Positions 34,303 through 43,396 are shown, numbered from the stretch's first letter. The stretch: 64,000 nt of DNA from Oscillospiraceae bacterium (GCA_017617795.1 JAFZVM010000130.1:87694-151693); one strand, 5' to 3'. The notes: generated from the sequence alone by a model not told the origin. Program-made: numbers and translations.

Positions 34303-35742
34303 ATGGACTGGAAAACGGAAGCCCAGGCATGGATCGAAAAACGGGGCGGCGAATTCGCCGCCCTTTCCCATGAGATCTGGAAATATGCGGAGCTGAGCCT
34401 GCGGGAATTCCGCTCCGCCGCGCTGTATATTGAAAAGCTGAAAGCGGAAGGTTTTGCTGTCACGGAGGATCTGGGAGGCATCCCCACCGCCTTTTCCGGC
34501 TCCTTCGGCAGCGGGAAGCCCGTCATCGGCATCCTCGGGGAGTTCGACGCTCTTTCCGGTCTCAGCCAGGCCGCGGGAGAAACGGAACATCATCCCCTGG
34601 TCCCCGGCGGTACCGGCCACGGATGCGGGCATAATATGCTGGGTGCGGCTTCCTTCGCCGCGGCCTGCGGCGTCAAGCGGTTTCTGGAGCAGAGCGGTTT
34701 GCCCGGCACCGTGATCTTTTACGGCTGTCCCGGGGAAGAAGGCGGCGCGGCCAAAGCCTATCTGGCCCGGGAGGGCGTGTGGAAGGAGCTGGACGCGGCG
34801 CTGTGCTGGCATCCGGGAGATACCAACGAGATCACCACCGGGACCAACAATTCCTGCACCCAGGTGCTGTACAAGTTCCTGGGGATCGCCGCCCACGCCG
34901 CAGGGGACCCGGAGCATGGGCGCAGCGCCCTGGACGCTGTGGAGCTGATGAATGTGGGCGTTCAGTTCCTGCGGGAGCATATGAAGAGCGACGCCCGCAT
35001 CCACTACGCCATCGTCGACGGCGGCGGCGTCTCCCCCAACGTGGTGCAGCCCACGGCCTCCGTTCTGTATATGGTGCGGAGCCGGGACGTGCCGGATACC
35101 CTGGCCCTCCAGGAGCGGGTGGACCGGATCGCGGAAGGGGCGGCGCTGATGACGGATACGCGCTTTGAGCGCATTTTTGTGGACGGAACGGCCGACACCG
35201 TGCCCAATCCTCCCCTGGAGGCCTGCCTTTACGCCAATATGCAGGCGCTGCCCCTGCCGGAATACAGTCCGGCGGAATGGGACTACGCCGCCGCTCTGCG
35301 GAAGACCTATGTAAGCGAAGGTCTTCCCGGTCTGGGGGCGAAGCACGACCCGGCCATCGCGGAGCAGGTAAAAGGCATGAGCGAAAACGGGACCAAAGCC
35401 CTGAACGATTTCCTTCTCCCCTATTACAGCGGCGAGGACTTCTCCCCCGGCTCCACGGACGTGGGGGATGTGAGCTGGCTCACGCCCGCCGCCCAGTTCA
35501 CCGCTCTCTGCTTCCCCGCCGGCGCTCCCGGCCACAGCTGGCAGAACGTGAGCTGCGGCGGCAGCTCCATCGGGGACAAGGGCATGCTCTGGGCCGCCCG
35601 GGTGCTCTGCGGCGCGGCGGCGGACCTGTTTTCCGACCCGGCGATTCTGGCGGCGGCCAGAGCGGAATTTTCCCGGCGCACCGCGGACCGCGGCTACGTC
35701 TGTCCCATCCCTCCGGATGCAGTTCCATATGTGATCGAATAA
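34303..35742 (+). CDS. M20 family amidohydrolase, AbgB-like
   Basis: A 479-residue di-metal peptidase/amidohydrolase resembling AbgB, a subunit of p-aminobenzoyl-glutamate hydrolase, and related N-acyl amino acid hydrolases. Features are the metal-binding GTGHGCGHNMLG at about residues 104-115, YGCPGEEGGAA near 141-151 with the catalytic Glu, a central dimerisation domain, and PGHSWQNVSCGGSS near 410. Coupling to an amino acid ABC transporter suggests that it cleaves an imported acyl- or peptidyl-amino acid. No AbgA partner gene is present. The 3' end overlaps the promoter of the TRAP operon. Confidence 0.88.
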   Translation: MDWKTEAQAWIEKRGGEFAALSHEIWKYAELSLREFRSAALYIEKLKAEGFAVTEDLGGIPTAFSGSFGSGKPVIGILGEFDALSGLSQAAGETEHHPLVPGGTGHGCGHNMLGAASFAAACGVKRFLEQSGLPGTVIFYGCPGEEGGAAKAYLAREGVWKELDAALCWHPGDTNEITTGTNNSCTQVLYKFLGIAAHAAGDPEHGRSALDAVELMNVGVQFLREHMKSDARIHYAIVDGGGVSPNVVQPTASVLYMVRSRDVPDTLALQERVDRIAEGAALMTDTRFERIFVDGTADTVPNPPLEACLYANMQALPLPEYSPAEWDYAAALRKTYVSEGLPGLGAKHDPAIAEQVKGMSENGTKALNDFLLPYYSGEDFSPGSTDVGDVSWLTPAAQFTALCFPAGAPGHSWQNVSCGGSSIGDKGMLWAARVLCGAAADLFSDPAILAAARAEFSRRTADRGYVCPIPPDAVPYVIE

Positions 35743-35746
35743 CGGT

Positions 35747-35775
35747 TTGACATCCGCTGTCTTTATCTTTATAAT
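35747..35775 (+). promoter_or_regulatory. Promoter of the TRAP transporter operon
   Basis: Consensus TTGACA at 35747-35752 and TATAAT at 35770-35775 with 17 nt spacing. Confidence 0.85.
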
Positions 35776-35832
35776 GCATAATACTGAAGCATCAACTCTG
35801 CTCTATCGTCATGAAAACGGGAGGTAACTCAA

Positions 35833-36894
35833 ATGAAACGCACAATCGCTGTTCTGCTCATGCTGGTGCTGACCCTGGGGCTCTTTGCCTGTCTGAGCTC
35901 CTGCGGAAACAAGGACAAGGGCGGTGCACCGGCTGCCGATGACAAGGTCTACACCTTCACTCTGTCCATGCACGACCCCAAGACCACCGCCAACGCCGTG
36001 TACATCCAGAGCTGGATCGATTCCATCGACAAGGCCACGAACGGGCACGTAAAGATCACCCTCTATGACAACGCCACCCTCTCCGCCGCCACGGACATCG
36101 GCGATAACGTGAAGAGCGCCGCCGTAGACATCGGCTGGCTCTATACCTCCTACTATGCCGGTCAGTTCCCCCTGTCCGACGTCATCAATATGCCCATGCA
36201 GGGCTTCGGCGATCCCGTGGTGAGCACCGAGGTGCTCTGGGCCCTGGCTGAGAAGTATCCCCAGGTGGAAAAGGAATGGGGAGATTTCAAGCTGCTCATG
36301 CTCTACGGCAACCCCGGCATGATCCTCTGCTCCGCCGAAAAGCCCATCCAGGGCATCGACGATCTGAAGGGCATGACCATCCGCTGCCCCTCCGGCGCCA
36401 TCACGGACGTGCTCAACGCCTGGGGCGCTTCCCCTGTGACCATGGCTCCCCCTGACCTGTACGAGGCCATCGAAAAGAAGAACATCAACGGCTACATCTT
36501 TGAGCCCGCGGGCATCTGCAACTTCTCTCTTCAGGAGATCACCAGCTACTACACCGATTATCCTCTGTATGACGGTCCCTTTGCCCTCATTATGAACAAG
36601 GCCCAGTGGGATTCCCTGCCCAAGGAATACCAGGACATCATCGACGGTCTCTCCGGCAAAGCCGCCTCTCTGGGGGCTGCCAACGCTTTCGCCGCCGACG
36701 TTGCGGCCAAACGCGAGGTCATCACCGCGGCCGGCGGCCAGTTCGTGGAGCTCCCGGCGGCCAGCGTCGCCGAGATGCAGACTGCGGCCGACTCCTATGC
36801 CGAAACCTGGATCTCCAAGATGAGCAAGGACGGCTTCGACGCCGCCGCCTATCTGGCGGACGCAAAGGCCTTCGCCGCCCAGTTCGGCAAGTAA
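35833..36894 (+). CDS. TRAP transporter substrate-binding protein (DctP family)
   Basis: A 353-residue periplasmic-type binding protein, here a lipoprotein with the lipobox LSSC near residue 21. The DctP family signatures LKGMTIRCPSGAITDVLNAWGASPV near 178-202, with the carboxylate-binding Arg, and the helix before it are present. TRAP systems import organic acids using a sodium or proton gradient. A high-quality promoter and GGGAGGT ribosome site suggest strong expression. The membrane components follow. Confidence 0.92.
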   Translation: MKRTIAVLLMLVLTLGLFACLSSCGNKDKGGAPAADDKVYTFTLSMHDPKTTANAVYIQSWIDSIDKATNGHVKITLYDNATLSAATDIGDNVKSAAVDIGWLYTSYYAGQFPLSDVINMPMQGFGDPVVSTEVLWALAEKYPQVEKEWGDFKLLMLYGNPGMILCSAEKPIQGIDDLKGMTIRCPSGAITDVLNAWGASPVTMAPPDLYEAIEKKNINGYIFEPAGICNFSLQEITSYYTDYPLYDGPFALIMNKAQWDSLPKEYQDIIDGLSGKAASLGAANAFAADVAAKREVITAAGGQFVELPAASVAEMQTAADSYAETWISKMSKDGFDAAAYLADAKAFAAQFGK

Positions 36895-36908
36895 ACCTGT
36901 TTCTTTAC

Positions 36909-36939
36909 ACGTTCCCACTGCTCACGGCGGTGGGAACGT
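36909..36939 (+). promoter_or_regulatory. Intercistronic stem-loop after the TRAP binding-protein gene
   Basis: A perfect 10-bp stem (36909-36918 with 36930-36939) between dctP and dctM-type genes, placed as in the ABC operon. Confidence 0.55.
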
Positions 36940-36991
36940 ATCTGTATTGTTTTGCTGTCAGCGAATCGTGATCGAAAGGATGTGCGTGTCT

Positions 36992-38317
36992 ATGGATCCA
37001 ATCACCGTAGGCGTGATCGGCATCATCATTTTCCTTGTCCTGATCTTTATGGGGATGAATATCGGTCTGGCCCTGCTTCTGGTGGGCTTCTGCGGCTACG
37101 CTCTGGTGGTGAACCCCACCGCCGCGCTCTCCCAGCTGCGCACAGACCCGGCCACCCAGGCCAGCACCTATTCCTTCATGGTGGTCCCTCTGTTCATTTT
37201 GATGGGCAATTTCGCCTACCATGCCGGGCTTTCCGGTGGTCTTTACAGCTGCGCCAACAAATGGCTCAACCGGCTGCCCGGTTCTCTCGCCTGCGCCACC
37301 GTAGCCGCCTGCGCCGGCTTCGGCGCCATCTGCGGTTCCTGCGCCGCCACCTGCGCCACCATGGGCACCATCTCCATCCCGGAGATGCGCAGATACGGCT
37401 ACAATGACCGGCTGGCCACCGGCTCCATCGCCATGGGCGGCACCCTGGGGATCCTGATCCCCCCCAGCACCCCCATGATCATCTACTGCATCATGGCGGA
37501 GGCCAGCATCGGCAAGCTGTTCATCGCCGGGATCCTGCCCGGGATCATGATGGCAGTGCTCTGCATGGCCACCATCATCATCCAGGTGCTGCATAATCCG
37601 GCTCTGGCCCCCAAGGGGGAGAAGTATTCCTGGAAGGAGCGGCTCATCTCCCTGAAGGGGCTCATCGGCGTGGTGATCCTCTTCGGCATCGTCCTGGGCG
37701 GGATGTTCTCCGGCGTCTTCTCCGTGAACCAGTCCGCCGCCATCGGCGCTTTCCTGGCCCTCATCATCATGATCGTGAACATGTGCCTGCAGCGCAGCTT
37801 CACCTGGAAGGAATTCTGGAGCAAATTCAAGGACGCCATGTGGACCACCATCCGCACCTTTGCCATGACCTTCCTGATCATCATCGGAGCCAGCCTCTTC
37901 TGCAAGTTCCTCACCATCACCCAGATCCCCATGCGCCTGGCCGCCTACATCGGCGGGCTGAACGTATCCAAGTATGTCATCATCGCCCTTATGACCCTGG
38001 TCTATCTCTTCCTGGGTATGATCATGGACGAGCTGCCCATGATCATGCTGACGGTCCCCATCTTCTGGCCCATTGCCAAGGCGCTGGGCTTCGACGTGGT
38101 CTGGTTCGGGATCTACATCATCCTCAGCATGGAGCTGGGCGCCATTTCTCCCCCGGTGGGTCTGAACTGCTTCATCATCTCCGGCGTGGCCAAGGATGTG
38201 CCGCTTGGCACCATATATAAAGGCGCTCTGCCCTTTATGCTGACCATCTTCGTGGGCATCGCCCTGCTGGCAGCCTTCCCTCAGATCGCCCTGGTGCTGC
38301 CCAATCTGATGAAGTAG
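36992..38317 (+). CDS. TRAP transporter large permease (DctM family)
   Basis: A 441-residue integral membrane protein with about 12 helices. Family segments include FILMGNFAYHAGLSGGLY near residue 65, GTLGILIPPSTPMIIYCI near 150 and the repeat-related ELGAISPPVGLNCFIISGVAKDVPLG near 378-403. It carries out sodium-coupled transport. ATG 36992 is preferred to 36980 because the ribosome site AAAGG is too close to the latter. Here the large subunit gene precedes the small one, the reverse of the common order. Confidence 0.92.
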   Translation: MDPITVGVIGIIIFLVLIFMGMNIGLALLLVGFCGYALVVNPTAALSQLRTDPATQASTYSFMVVPLFILMGNFAYHAGLSGGLYSCANKWLNRLPGSLACATVAACAGFGAICGSCAATCATMGTISIPEMRRYGYNDRLATGSIAMGGTLGILIPPSTPMIIYCIMAEASIGKLFIAGILPGIMMAVLCMATIIIQVLHNPALAPKGEKYSWKERLISLKGLIGVVILFGIVLGGMFSGVFSVNQSAAIGAFLALIIMIVNMCLQRSFTWKEFWSKFKDAMWTTIRTFAMTFLIIIGASLFCKFLTITQIPMRLAAYIGGLNVSKYVIIALMTLVYLFLGMIMDELPMIMLTVPIFWPIAKALGFDVVWFGIYIILSMELGAISPPVGLNCFIISGVAKDVPLGTIYKGALPFMLTIFVGIALLAAFPQIALVLPNLMK

Positions 38318-38329
38318 GAGGCGATAAAA

Positions 38330-38860
38330 ATGGAAAAAGTTCAGAAATTCAATGCCGGCGTACACCGCTTCACCCAGGCCATCGCCCTCATCAGCTTTAT
38401 CTGCGTGCTCCTTATGATGCTCATGAACGTGGCGGATGTGATCATGGGTTATCTGTTCCAGACCCACATCCTGGGGGCCTATGAGCTGACCCAGCGCATG
38501 CTCATGTGCGCGGTTTTCACCGCCTTCGCCTATGGTCAGAGCAAGAAGTCCCACATCAACATGACCATCATCATCGTCCACTTCCCCCGGCCCCTGCGTT
38601 TCATCATTTTTACCCTCATGGGCATTCTTTCCGTGCTGGCTGCCGGGGCCATGACCTACGCCGCTGCGGTGCAGACCGGGGTAGCCGTCAATACAGGCTA
38701 TATGACAGAGGTGCTGTATATCCCCCTCTGGCCCTTTTACGTGATCGAGACAGCAGCCATGGGGATCTTCACCCTGGCTCTGATCTACGATACGATCCTC
38801 AGCGTCATTGCCATCTTCCGGGAGGATTATGCAAAGATGATCCAGGCGGACTGGTCTTGA
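38330..38860 (+). CDS. TRAP transporter small permease (DctQ family)
   Basis: A 176-residue four-helix membrane protein. The sequence MNVADVIMGYLFQTHILGAYELTQRMLMCAVFTAFAYGQSKKSHINMTI near residues 28-77 is typical of DctQ. An AGGAGG site lies 6 nt upstream of the ATG. It completes the tripartite system with its two upstream neighbours. Confidence 0.92.
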   Translation: MEKVQKFNAGVHRFTQAIALISFICVLLMMLMNVADVIMGYLFQTHILGAYELTQRMLMCAVFTAFAYGQSKKSHINMTIIIVHFPRPLRFIIFTLMGILSVLAAGAMTYAAAVQTGVAVNTGYMTEVLYIPLWPFYVIETAAMGIFTLALIYDTILSVIAIFREDYAKMIQADWS

Positions 38861-38887
38861 CGAAATCACGAACAGGAGGCAAATCCT

Positions 38888-40003
38888 ATGGAACACAGCT
38901 GGAAAAACGTGCCCAAGCTCGGCTTCGGGCTGATGCGGCTCCCCATGCTGGGAGACAAGGTGGATATTGAACAGTTCAAGGCGATGGCGGACAGATTCCT
39001 GGAGGCGGGCTTCACCTACTTTGACACCGCCTACGGCTACATCAACGGCCAGTCTGAAGCCGCCTTCAAGGAGGCCGTGATCGATCGGCACCCCCGGGAC
39101 AGCTTCACCATCGCCACCAAGCTTCCCGCCTGGGCCGGTCCCAAAACGGCGGAGGAAGCCAAGCAGATGTTCTGGACCTCTCTGGAGCGCACCGGAGCGG
39201 GTTACTTCGATTTCTATCTGCTGCACAACGTGAGCGATGAACGCAAAAAGGTCTTCGATGCGTACGGCATCTGGGACTTTGTCCAGGAACGGAAGAAGGA
39301 AGGCCTCATCCGTCATGCGGGCTTCTCCTTCCATGATACTGCGGACGTGCTGGACAAGGTCCTCACCGAGCACCCCGAGGTGGATTTCATCCAGCTCCAG
39401 ATCAACTATGCGGACTGGGACGACAATTCCGTTCAGTCCCGTCTCTGCTGGGAGACGGCGAGAAAGCACGGCAAGCCCGTGGTGATCATGGAACCCGTGA
39501 AGGGCGGCACCCTGGCCAATCTTCCGCCGGAGGTGCAGAAGCCCTTCCGGGACGGCGGTCTGGAACCCGTGGAGGCCGCGCTCCGCTTCGCCGCCTCGCT
39601 GGACGGGATCATCACCGTCCTCAGCGGCATGTCCACCCTGGAGCAGATGGAGCAGAACCTGAAGTTCATGAAGCCCTTCAGGCCCCTGGACGACCGGGAG
39701 CGGGGCCTCATCGGCAAAGCCCTGGAGGCTCTGAAGGCCCGGCCCGGCATTCCCTGCACCGCCTGCAGATACTGCGAGAAGGGCTGCCCTCAGGACATCG
39801 CCATCCACCAGGTCTTCGCCGCCCGGAACACGGAGCTGGTATACGGCGATCCCAAAGGAGCGAAGATGGCCTACCGTCTCGCCCTGATGCAGGGCGGCCG
39901 TCCTTCCGGCTGCGTGGGCTGCGGCCAGTGCGAGCGGACCTGCCCCCAGAAGATCCGCATCATCGACGAGCTGAAAAACGCCGTCATGGACTACGAGGAT
40001 TGA
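38888..40003 (+). CDS. Aldo/keto reductase with C-terminal 2x[4Fe-4S] ferredoxin domain
   Basis: A 371-residue fusion of an aldo/keto reductase barrel and a ferredoxin-like tail. The barrel tetrad is visible: Asp and Tyr in YFDTAYGYINGQ near residues 42-53, Lys in IATKLPAW near 80 and His in YLLHNVSDE near 115. The tail has CTACRYCEKGCP near 292-303 and CVGCGQCERTCP near 338-349, two complete four-Cys clusters. Such enzymes may take electrons from ferredoxin instead of NAD(P)H. Probably co-transcribed with the TRAP genes and followed by a terminator. Confidence 0.93.
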   Translation: MEHSWKNVPKLGFGLMRLPMLGDKVDIEQFKAMADRFLEAGFTYFDTAYGYINGQSEAAFKEAVIDRHPRDSFTIATKLPAWAGPKTAEEAKQMFWTSLERTGAGYFDFYLLHNVSDERKKVFDAYGIWDFVQERKKEGLIRHAGFSFHDTADVLDKVLTEHPEVDFIQLQINYADWDDNSVQSRLCWETARKHGKPVVIMEPVKGGTLANLPPEVQKPFRDGGLEPVEAALRFAASLDGIITVLSGMSTLEQMEQNLKFMKPFRPLDDRERGLIGKALEALKARPGIPCTACRYCEKGCPQDIAIHQVFAARNTELVYGDPKGAKMAYRLALMQGGRPSGCVGCGQCERTCPQKIRIIDELKNAVMDYED

Positions 40004-40026
40004 GTTTCCCCCGGAAGACAGAATTA

Positions 40027-40060
40027 CCGGCTGCGGCGTATGTGCCGCAGCCGGTTCTTT
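40027..40060. terminator. Terminator between the aldo/keto reductase and obgE
   Basis: An 11-bp GC-rich stem (40027-40037 with 40044-40054) followed by a T-rich stretch on the plus strand; it also separates convergent transcripts. Confidence 0.8.
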
Positions 40061-40077
40061 GATCTATTTATCTCTCA

Positions 40078-41358
40078 TTATCTTCTATATTCGAATTCCA
40101 GGTCGTAAATGGAGACCGTGTCCCCTTCCCGGATGCCCAGCTCCTCCAGCCGGTCGTACACGCCCCCCTGCCGGAGGGAACGCTCGAAATACATCCGACC
40201 TTCGATGTCCGACAGGTTCACCCGCTCCAGAAGCCGTTCCAGCCACGGGCCCTCCACGGACCACAGGCCCTTTTCGGGCTGGAAGATCTTCAGTTCCTCC
40301 ACGGTGCCCGGTGCGGCTTCCGGCTCCACATACTCGGCCTCGAACACCGGGATCGGAGGCAGATGAGCCAGCTCTCCCGCGGCGGCCTTTACCAGCTCCC
40401 GCAGGCCCTGGCCCGTGGCGGCAGAGATCATGAACAGGGGCAGTCCCTGTTCTTCGATATAGGCTTTGAACCGCTCCAGGGATCCTTCATCCTGGACGAT
40501 ATCGCATTTGTTGGCCGCAACGATCTCCGGTCTCCCCGCCAGATCGGCGCTGTACTGCCTCAGCTCTTCCCGTATGGCCTTGAAATCCTCCACCGGATCC
40601 CGGCCCTCACGGCCGGAAACGTCCACCACGTGGATGAGCAGCCGGCAGCGCTCGATATGGCGGAGAAAATCATGGCCCAGTCCGGCGCCCTCCGCAGCGC
40701 CCTCGATGATGCCGGGGATGTCCGCCAGGACAAAGGACATGCCCTCCCCTGCCCACACGACTCCCAGATTGGGATAGAGGGTGGTGAAGTGGTAATCCGC
40801 GATCTTGGGATGCGCTTTGCTCACCATGCTGAGAAGGGTGGATTTTCCCACGTTGGGAAAGCCCACCAGTCCCACGTCTGCCAGGAGCTTCAGCTCCAGA
40901 AGGACTTCCCGTCTCTGTCCCGCCATGCCCGGTTTGGCGAAACGGGGCGCCTGCCGGGTGGGGGTGGCAAAGTGCTTGTTTCCCCAGCCGCCCCGGCCTC
41001 CCTTGGCCAGGACGAAGGGTTCGGAGCCGGACATGTCCACGATCACGGCTCCGGTCTCCTTATCCCGTACCAGGGTGCCCCGGGGGACCCGGATCACCAG
41101 ATCCGCGCCGTCCTTGCCGGAACGGAGGCCGCCCTGCCCGTCGGCCCCGGGCTGGGCGGAGTATTTGCGCTTGTAACGGAAGTCCATCAGGGTGGACATA
41201 CTGTCGTCCGTCTGAAGGATGATGCTGCCACCCCGGCCGCCGTCTCCCCCGTCCGGTCCTCCGGCCGCCACATATTTCTCCCGGTGAAAGGCTACGGCGC
41301 CGTTGCCGCCCTTTCCGGCGATCACCGTGATCGCCGCCTGATCCACAAACATCGGCAT
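40078..41358 (-). CDS. obgE: GTPase ObgE/CgtA
   Basis: An essential ribosome-assembly GTPase. The 426-residue protein has the Gly-rich Obg domain (about 1-158, with GGNGAVAFHREKYVAAGGPDGGDGG), the G domain with G1 GFPNVGKST near 167-175, G3 DIPGIIEGAAEGAGLGHDFLRHIERC and G4 NKCD, and a C-terminal OCT domain (about 345-415) typical of Firmicutes. The start at 41358 follows a GGAG site. It is downstream of rplU and rpmA, the classic arrangement. Confidence 0.96.
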   Translation of the reverse strand: MPMFVDQAAITVIAGKGGNGAVAFHREKYVAAGGPDGGDGGRGGSIILQTDDSMSTLMDFRYKRKYSAQPGADGQGGLRSGKDGADLVIRVPRGTLVRDKETGAVIVDMSGSEPFVLAKGGRGGWGNKHFATPTRQAPRFAKPGMAGQRREVLLELKLLADVGLVGFPNVGKSTLLSMVSKAHPKIADYHFTTLYPNLGVVWAGEGMSFVLADIPGIIEGAAEGAGLGHDFLRHIERCRLLIHVVDVSGREGRDPVEDFKAIREELRQYSADLAGRPEIVAANKCDIVQDEGSLERFKAYIEEQGLPLFMISAATGQGLRELVKAAAGELAHLPPIPVFEAEYVEPEAAPGTVEELKIFQPEKGLWSVEGPWLERLLERVNLSDIEGRMYFERSLRQGGVYDRLEELGIREGDTVSIYDLEFEYRR

Positions 41359-41377
41359 AATCTGTTCTCCTACGGAA

Positions 41378-41404
41378 AAGGCCAGCTGCAATGCAGCTGG
41401 CCTT
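41378..41404 (-). terminator. Terminator-like hairpin between rpmA and obgE
   Basis: A 13-bp perfect stem (41378-41390 with 41392-41404) with a very tight loop, followed on the minus strand by four T. It likely reduces obgE expression relative to the ribosomal protein genes. Confidence 0.6.
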
Positions 41405-41422
41405 GTTCATCTCATCGGCTCT

Positions 41423-41692
41423 TTAATCGGCCGCTTCGGTCACTTCGTAAACGGAGACCTTCTTGCGGTTCCGGCCCAGACGCTCGTAACGGACGATGCC
41501 GTCCTTCAGCGCGAAGAGGTTATAGTTGCTGCCGCAGCCCACATTGGTGCCGGGATGGATCTTCGTGCCGCACTGGGTATACAGGATGTTGCCGGCCAGA
41601 ACGAACTGCCCATCGGCCCGCTTTGCTCCAAGACGCTTGGACTTGCTGTCCCGCCCGTTCTTGGTGGAGCCCATTCCTTTTTTATGTGCCAT
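41423..41692 (-). CDS. rpmA: 50S ribosomal protein L27
   Basis: An 89-residue L27 with the conserved [26 protein letters not shown]-terminal arm, which reaches the peptidyl-transferase centre, and the [18 protein letters not shown] core. Most Firmicutes encode L27 with an extra N-terminal stretch removed by the protease Prp, whose gene sits between rplU and rpmA. Here neither the extension nor a prp gene is present: only 15 nt separate rplU from rpmA. Confidence 0.97.
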   Translation of the reverse strand: MAHKKGMGSTKNGRDSKSKRLGAKRADGQFVLAGNILYTQCGTKIHPGTNVGCGSNYNLFALKDGIVRYERLGRNRKKVSVYEVTEAAD

Positions 41693-41707
41693 GGTATCTC
41701 CTCCTTC

Positions 41708-42028
41708 TCAGCCGACCGTGATGGCGTCGATCTGGACCTGTGTATAGGGCTGACGATGACCCTGACGCCGGCGGTAATTCTTCTTGGCCTTGTACTTGAA
41801 AACATGGATCTTCTTGGCCTTGCCGTTCTTGACCACATTGGCGGTGACCGCAGCTCCCTCTACCAGGGGGGCTCCGATAACGGCTTCCTTTTCATCATCC
41901 AGGACGGCCAGGACCTGATCGAAGGTCACGGTATCCCCGGCTTCCACAGGCAGCTTTTCCACGAACAGAACGTCGCCGCTCTTCACGCGGTACTGCTTGC
42001 CGCCGGTCACGATGATCGCGTACTGCAA
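41708..42028 (-). CDS. rplU: 50S ribosomal protein L21
   Basis: A 106-residue L21, with [17 protein letters not shown] at the N-terminus and [21 protein letters not shown] near the C-terminus. The start is taken as TTG at 42028, giving the canonical length, with a GGGAGAG site 8 nt upstream. An ATG at 42046 would add six residues but has no ribosome site. First gene of rplU-rpmA-obgE. Confidence 0.95.
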   Translation of the reverse strand: MQYAIIVTGGKQYRVKSGDVLFVEKLPVEAGDTVTFDQVLAVLDDEKEAVIGAPLVEGAAVTANVVKNGKAKKIHVFKYKAKKNYRRRQGHRQPYTQVQIDAITVG

Positions 42029-42107
42029 AATGTTTCTCTCCCTCATAAAAAGGCTCGCTGTCGGGGGCGCGGCAAAGGCCGACTTTTTAGTGCCCATTCA
42101 AAGCGGC
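42029..42107 (-). promoter_or_regulatory. rplU leader, possible L21 autoregulatory structure
   Basis: The leader of about 80 nt from the predicted transcription start to the TTG contains a small CGGC/GCCG hairpin and GC-rich complementary tracts. Firmicutes often have an L21 leader here, but I cannot match the full consensus by eye. Confidence 0.35.
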
Positions 42108-42113
42108 TTAAGA

Positions 42114-42142
42114 AGTATACCATCGGCGTACAAGCCTGTCAA
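42114..42142 (-). promoter_or_regulatory. Promoter of rplU-rpmA-obgE
   Basis: TTGACA (complement of 42137-42142) and TATACT (complement of 42114-42119) are 17 nt apart. The -35 overlaps the stop codon of the upstream AI-2E-family gene. Confidence 0.85.
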
Positions 42143-43362
42143 GGTTTTTCTTCTTCCTTTTCCTTCTTCTTTTTTCTCCGTTCTTTGATCCGCTCCTGCC
42201 CGGCGCTGACAAAGCGATAGACGATCTTCCCCGGCTCCGCTTCCGGTTCTTCCTCTCTGTCTTCCGCTCCGTGCGCACGGTACAAGCGGATGGGCACATC
42301 CGGATCGTCGTTCAGATTGGTGAGGATGGCTGCCAGAATGGGCAGACCGAACAGGCCCACGCCGCCGAAGAGACTGGTGCCCACGAACATGCAGGCCAGC
42401 GTGACCAGCGGCGGAAGTCCCACCTGTCTGCCCACGATACGCGGCTCCATGATCTGCCGCACGACGATGACCACCACATACAGGATGGCCATGCCGATCC
42501 CCTGGAGCACTTTTCCCTGGATAAAGGTGATCACCGTCCAGGGCAGCAGGATCAGTCCGGCGCCCACGATGGGGAAAATATCGAATACGGCGATCAGGGC
42601 GGCGATGAGCAGAGCATTCGGCTTGCCGATGATCAGCAGTCCGATCGCGATCTCCCCAAAGGTCATGAGCATGATGAGCAGGTAGGAGATGCCGTATTTC
42701 ATGATCACGTTCCGGAAGCTCTTGACCACATAACCCGCGGTCTCCGTGACCTTCTCCGGCAGATTCTCTTTCAGGAAACGGATGATGGCTTCAAAGGTGG
42801 TGGCCATGAATATGGTGGAGATGATGCAGATGGCTGCGTTGAGCAATGCGTTGGGGATCGATGTGGCCAGGCTCGTCAGCTTGGTCACCGCCGTGACGGA
42901 GAAGCGGGAAACGGCGCTGCCCAGGGAAGAAATGATCTCCGGCATGACCTTGTTCACCACGGCCTCCAGCCGCGGGTCGAAACGGCTCACCAGATCTTCC
43001 GCCGAAGCATACAGTTCGCTGAGCCCCGGCTCGATGGTCTGGGTATACAGGGCCGGCAGGCCGGAAAGCCGCTGGGCGATGTTCGCCCCCACATTGACCA
43101 GGATCAGGGTGATCAGACCGCCGATGATCAGATAGAAAAACAGCACCGTCGCCACCACCAGGGCGGTATAGAGCTGCCCGTGCAGATTCCTCTTCCTGTA
43201 CCAGCGGCAGACGGGCCGCAGAAGCCAGGCCACCAGAAGGGCAAGAACAAAGGGCATGAGCAGCTTAAGCAGATAGCGGAAGCACAGATAGACGATCGCC
43301 AGCAGGGCGACCCAGTACAGAAGATTGATGAGAAATCGTCTGCGTTTGTTCACGGTATCCAT
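42139..43362 (-). CDS. AI-2E family transporter (PF01594)
   Basis: A 407-residue membrane protein with about eight helices, of the family named after E. coli TqsA. Supporting segments are LMPFVLALLVAWLLRPV near residues 33-49, MLMTFGEIAIGLLIIGKPNALLIAALIAVFDIFPIVGAGLILLPW near 225-270 and the conserved FVGTSLFGGVGLFGLP near 335-350. Most family members have unknown substrates; some are sodium/proton antiporters. The C-terminus is highly charged (KERRKKKKEKEEEKP). Confidence 0.88.
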   Translation of the reverse strand: MDTVNKRRRFLINLLYWVALLAIVYLCFRYLLKLLMPFVLALLVAWLLRPVCRWYRKRNLHGQLYTALVVATVLFFYLIIGGLITLILVNVGANIAQRLSGLPALYTQTIEPGLSELYASAEDLVSRFDPRLEAVVNKVMPEIISSLGSAVSRFSVTAVTKLTSLATSIPNALLNAAICIISTIFMATTFEAIIRFLKENLPEKVTETAGYVVKSFRNVIMKYGISYLLIMLMTFGEIAIGLLIIGKPNALLIAALIAVFDIFPIVGAGLILLPWTVITFIQGKVLQGIGMAILYVVVIVVRQIMEPRIVGRQVGLPPLVTLACMFVGTSLFGGVGLFGLPILAAILTNLNDDPDVPIRLYRAHGAEDREEEPEAEPGKIVYRFVSAGQERIKERRKKKKEKEEEKP

Positions 43363-43396
43363 TGATCTGCCTCCTTTCCCCGGGATCCGGGCGGAC

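Noticed and set aside
36905-39808. A 967-codon minus-strand frame opposite the TRAP genes
   Set aside because: It has extreme His, Gly and Asp content typical of an antisense shadow of membrane-protein codons.
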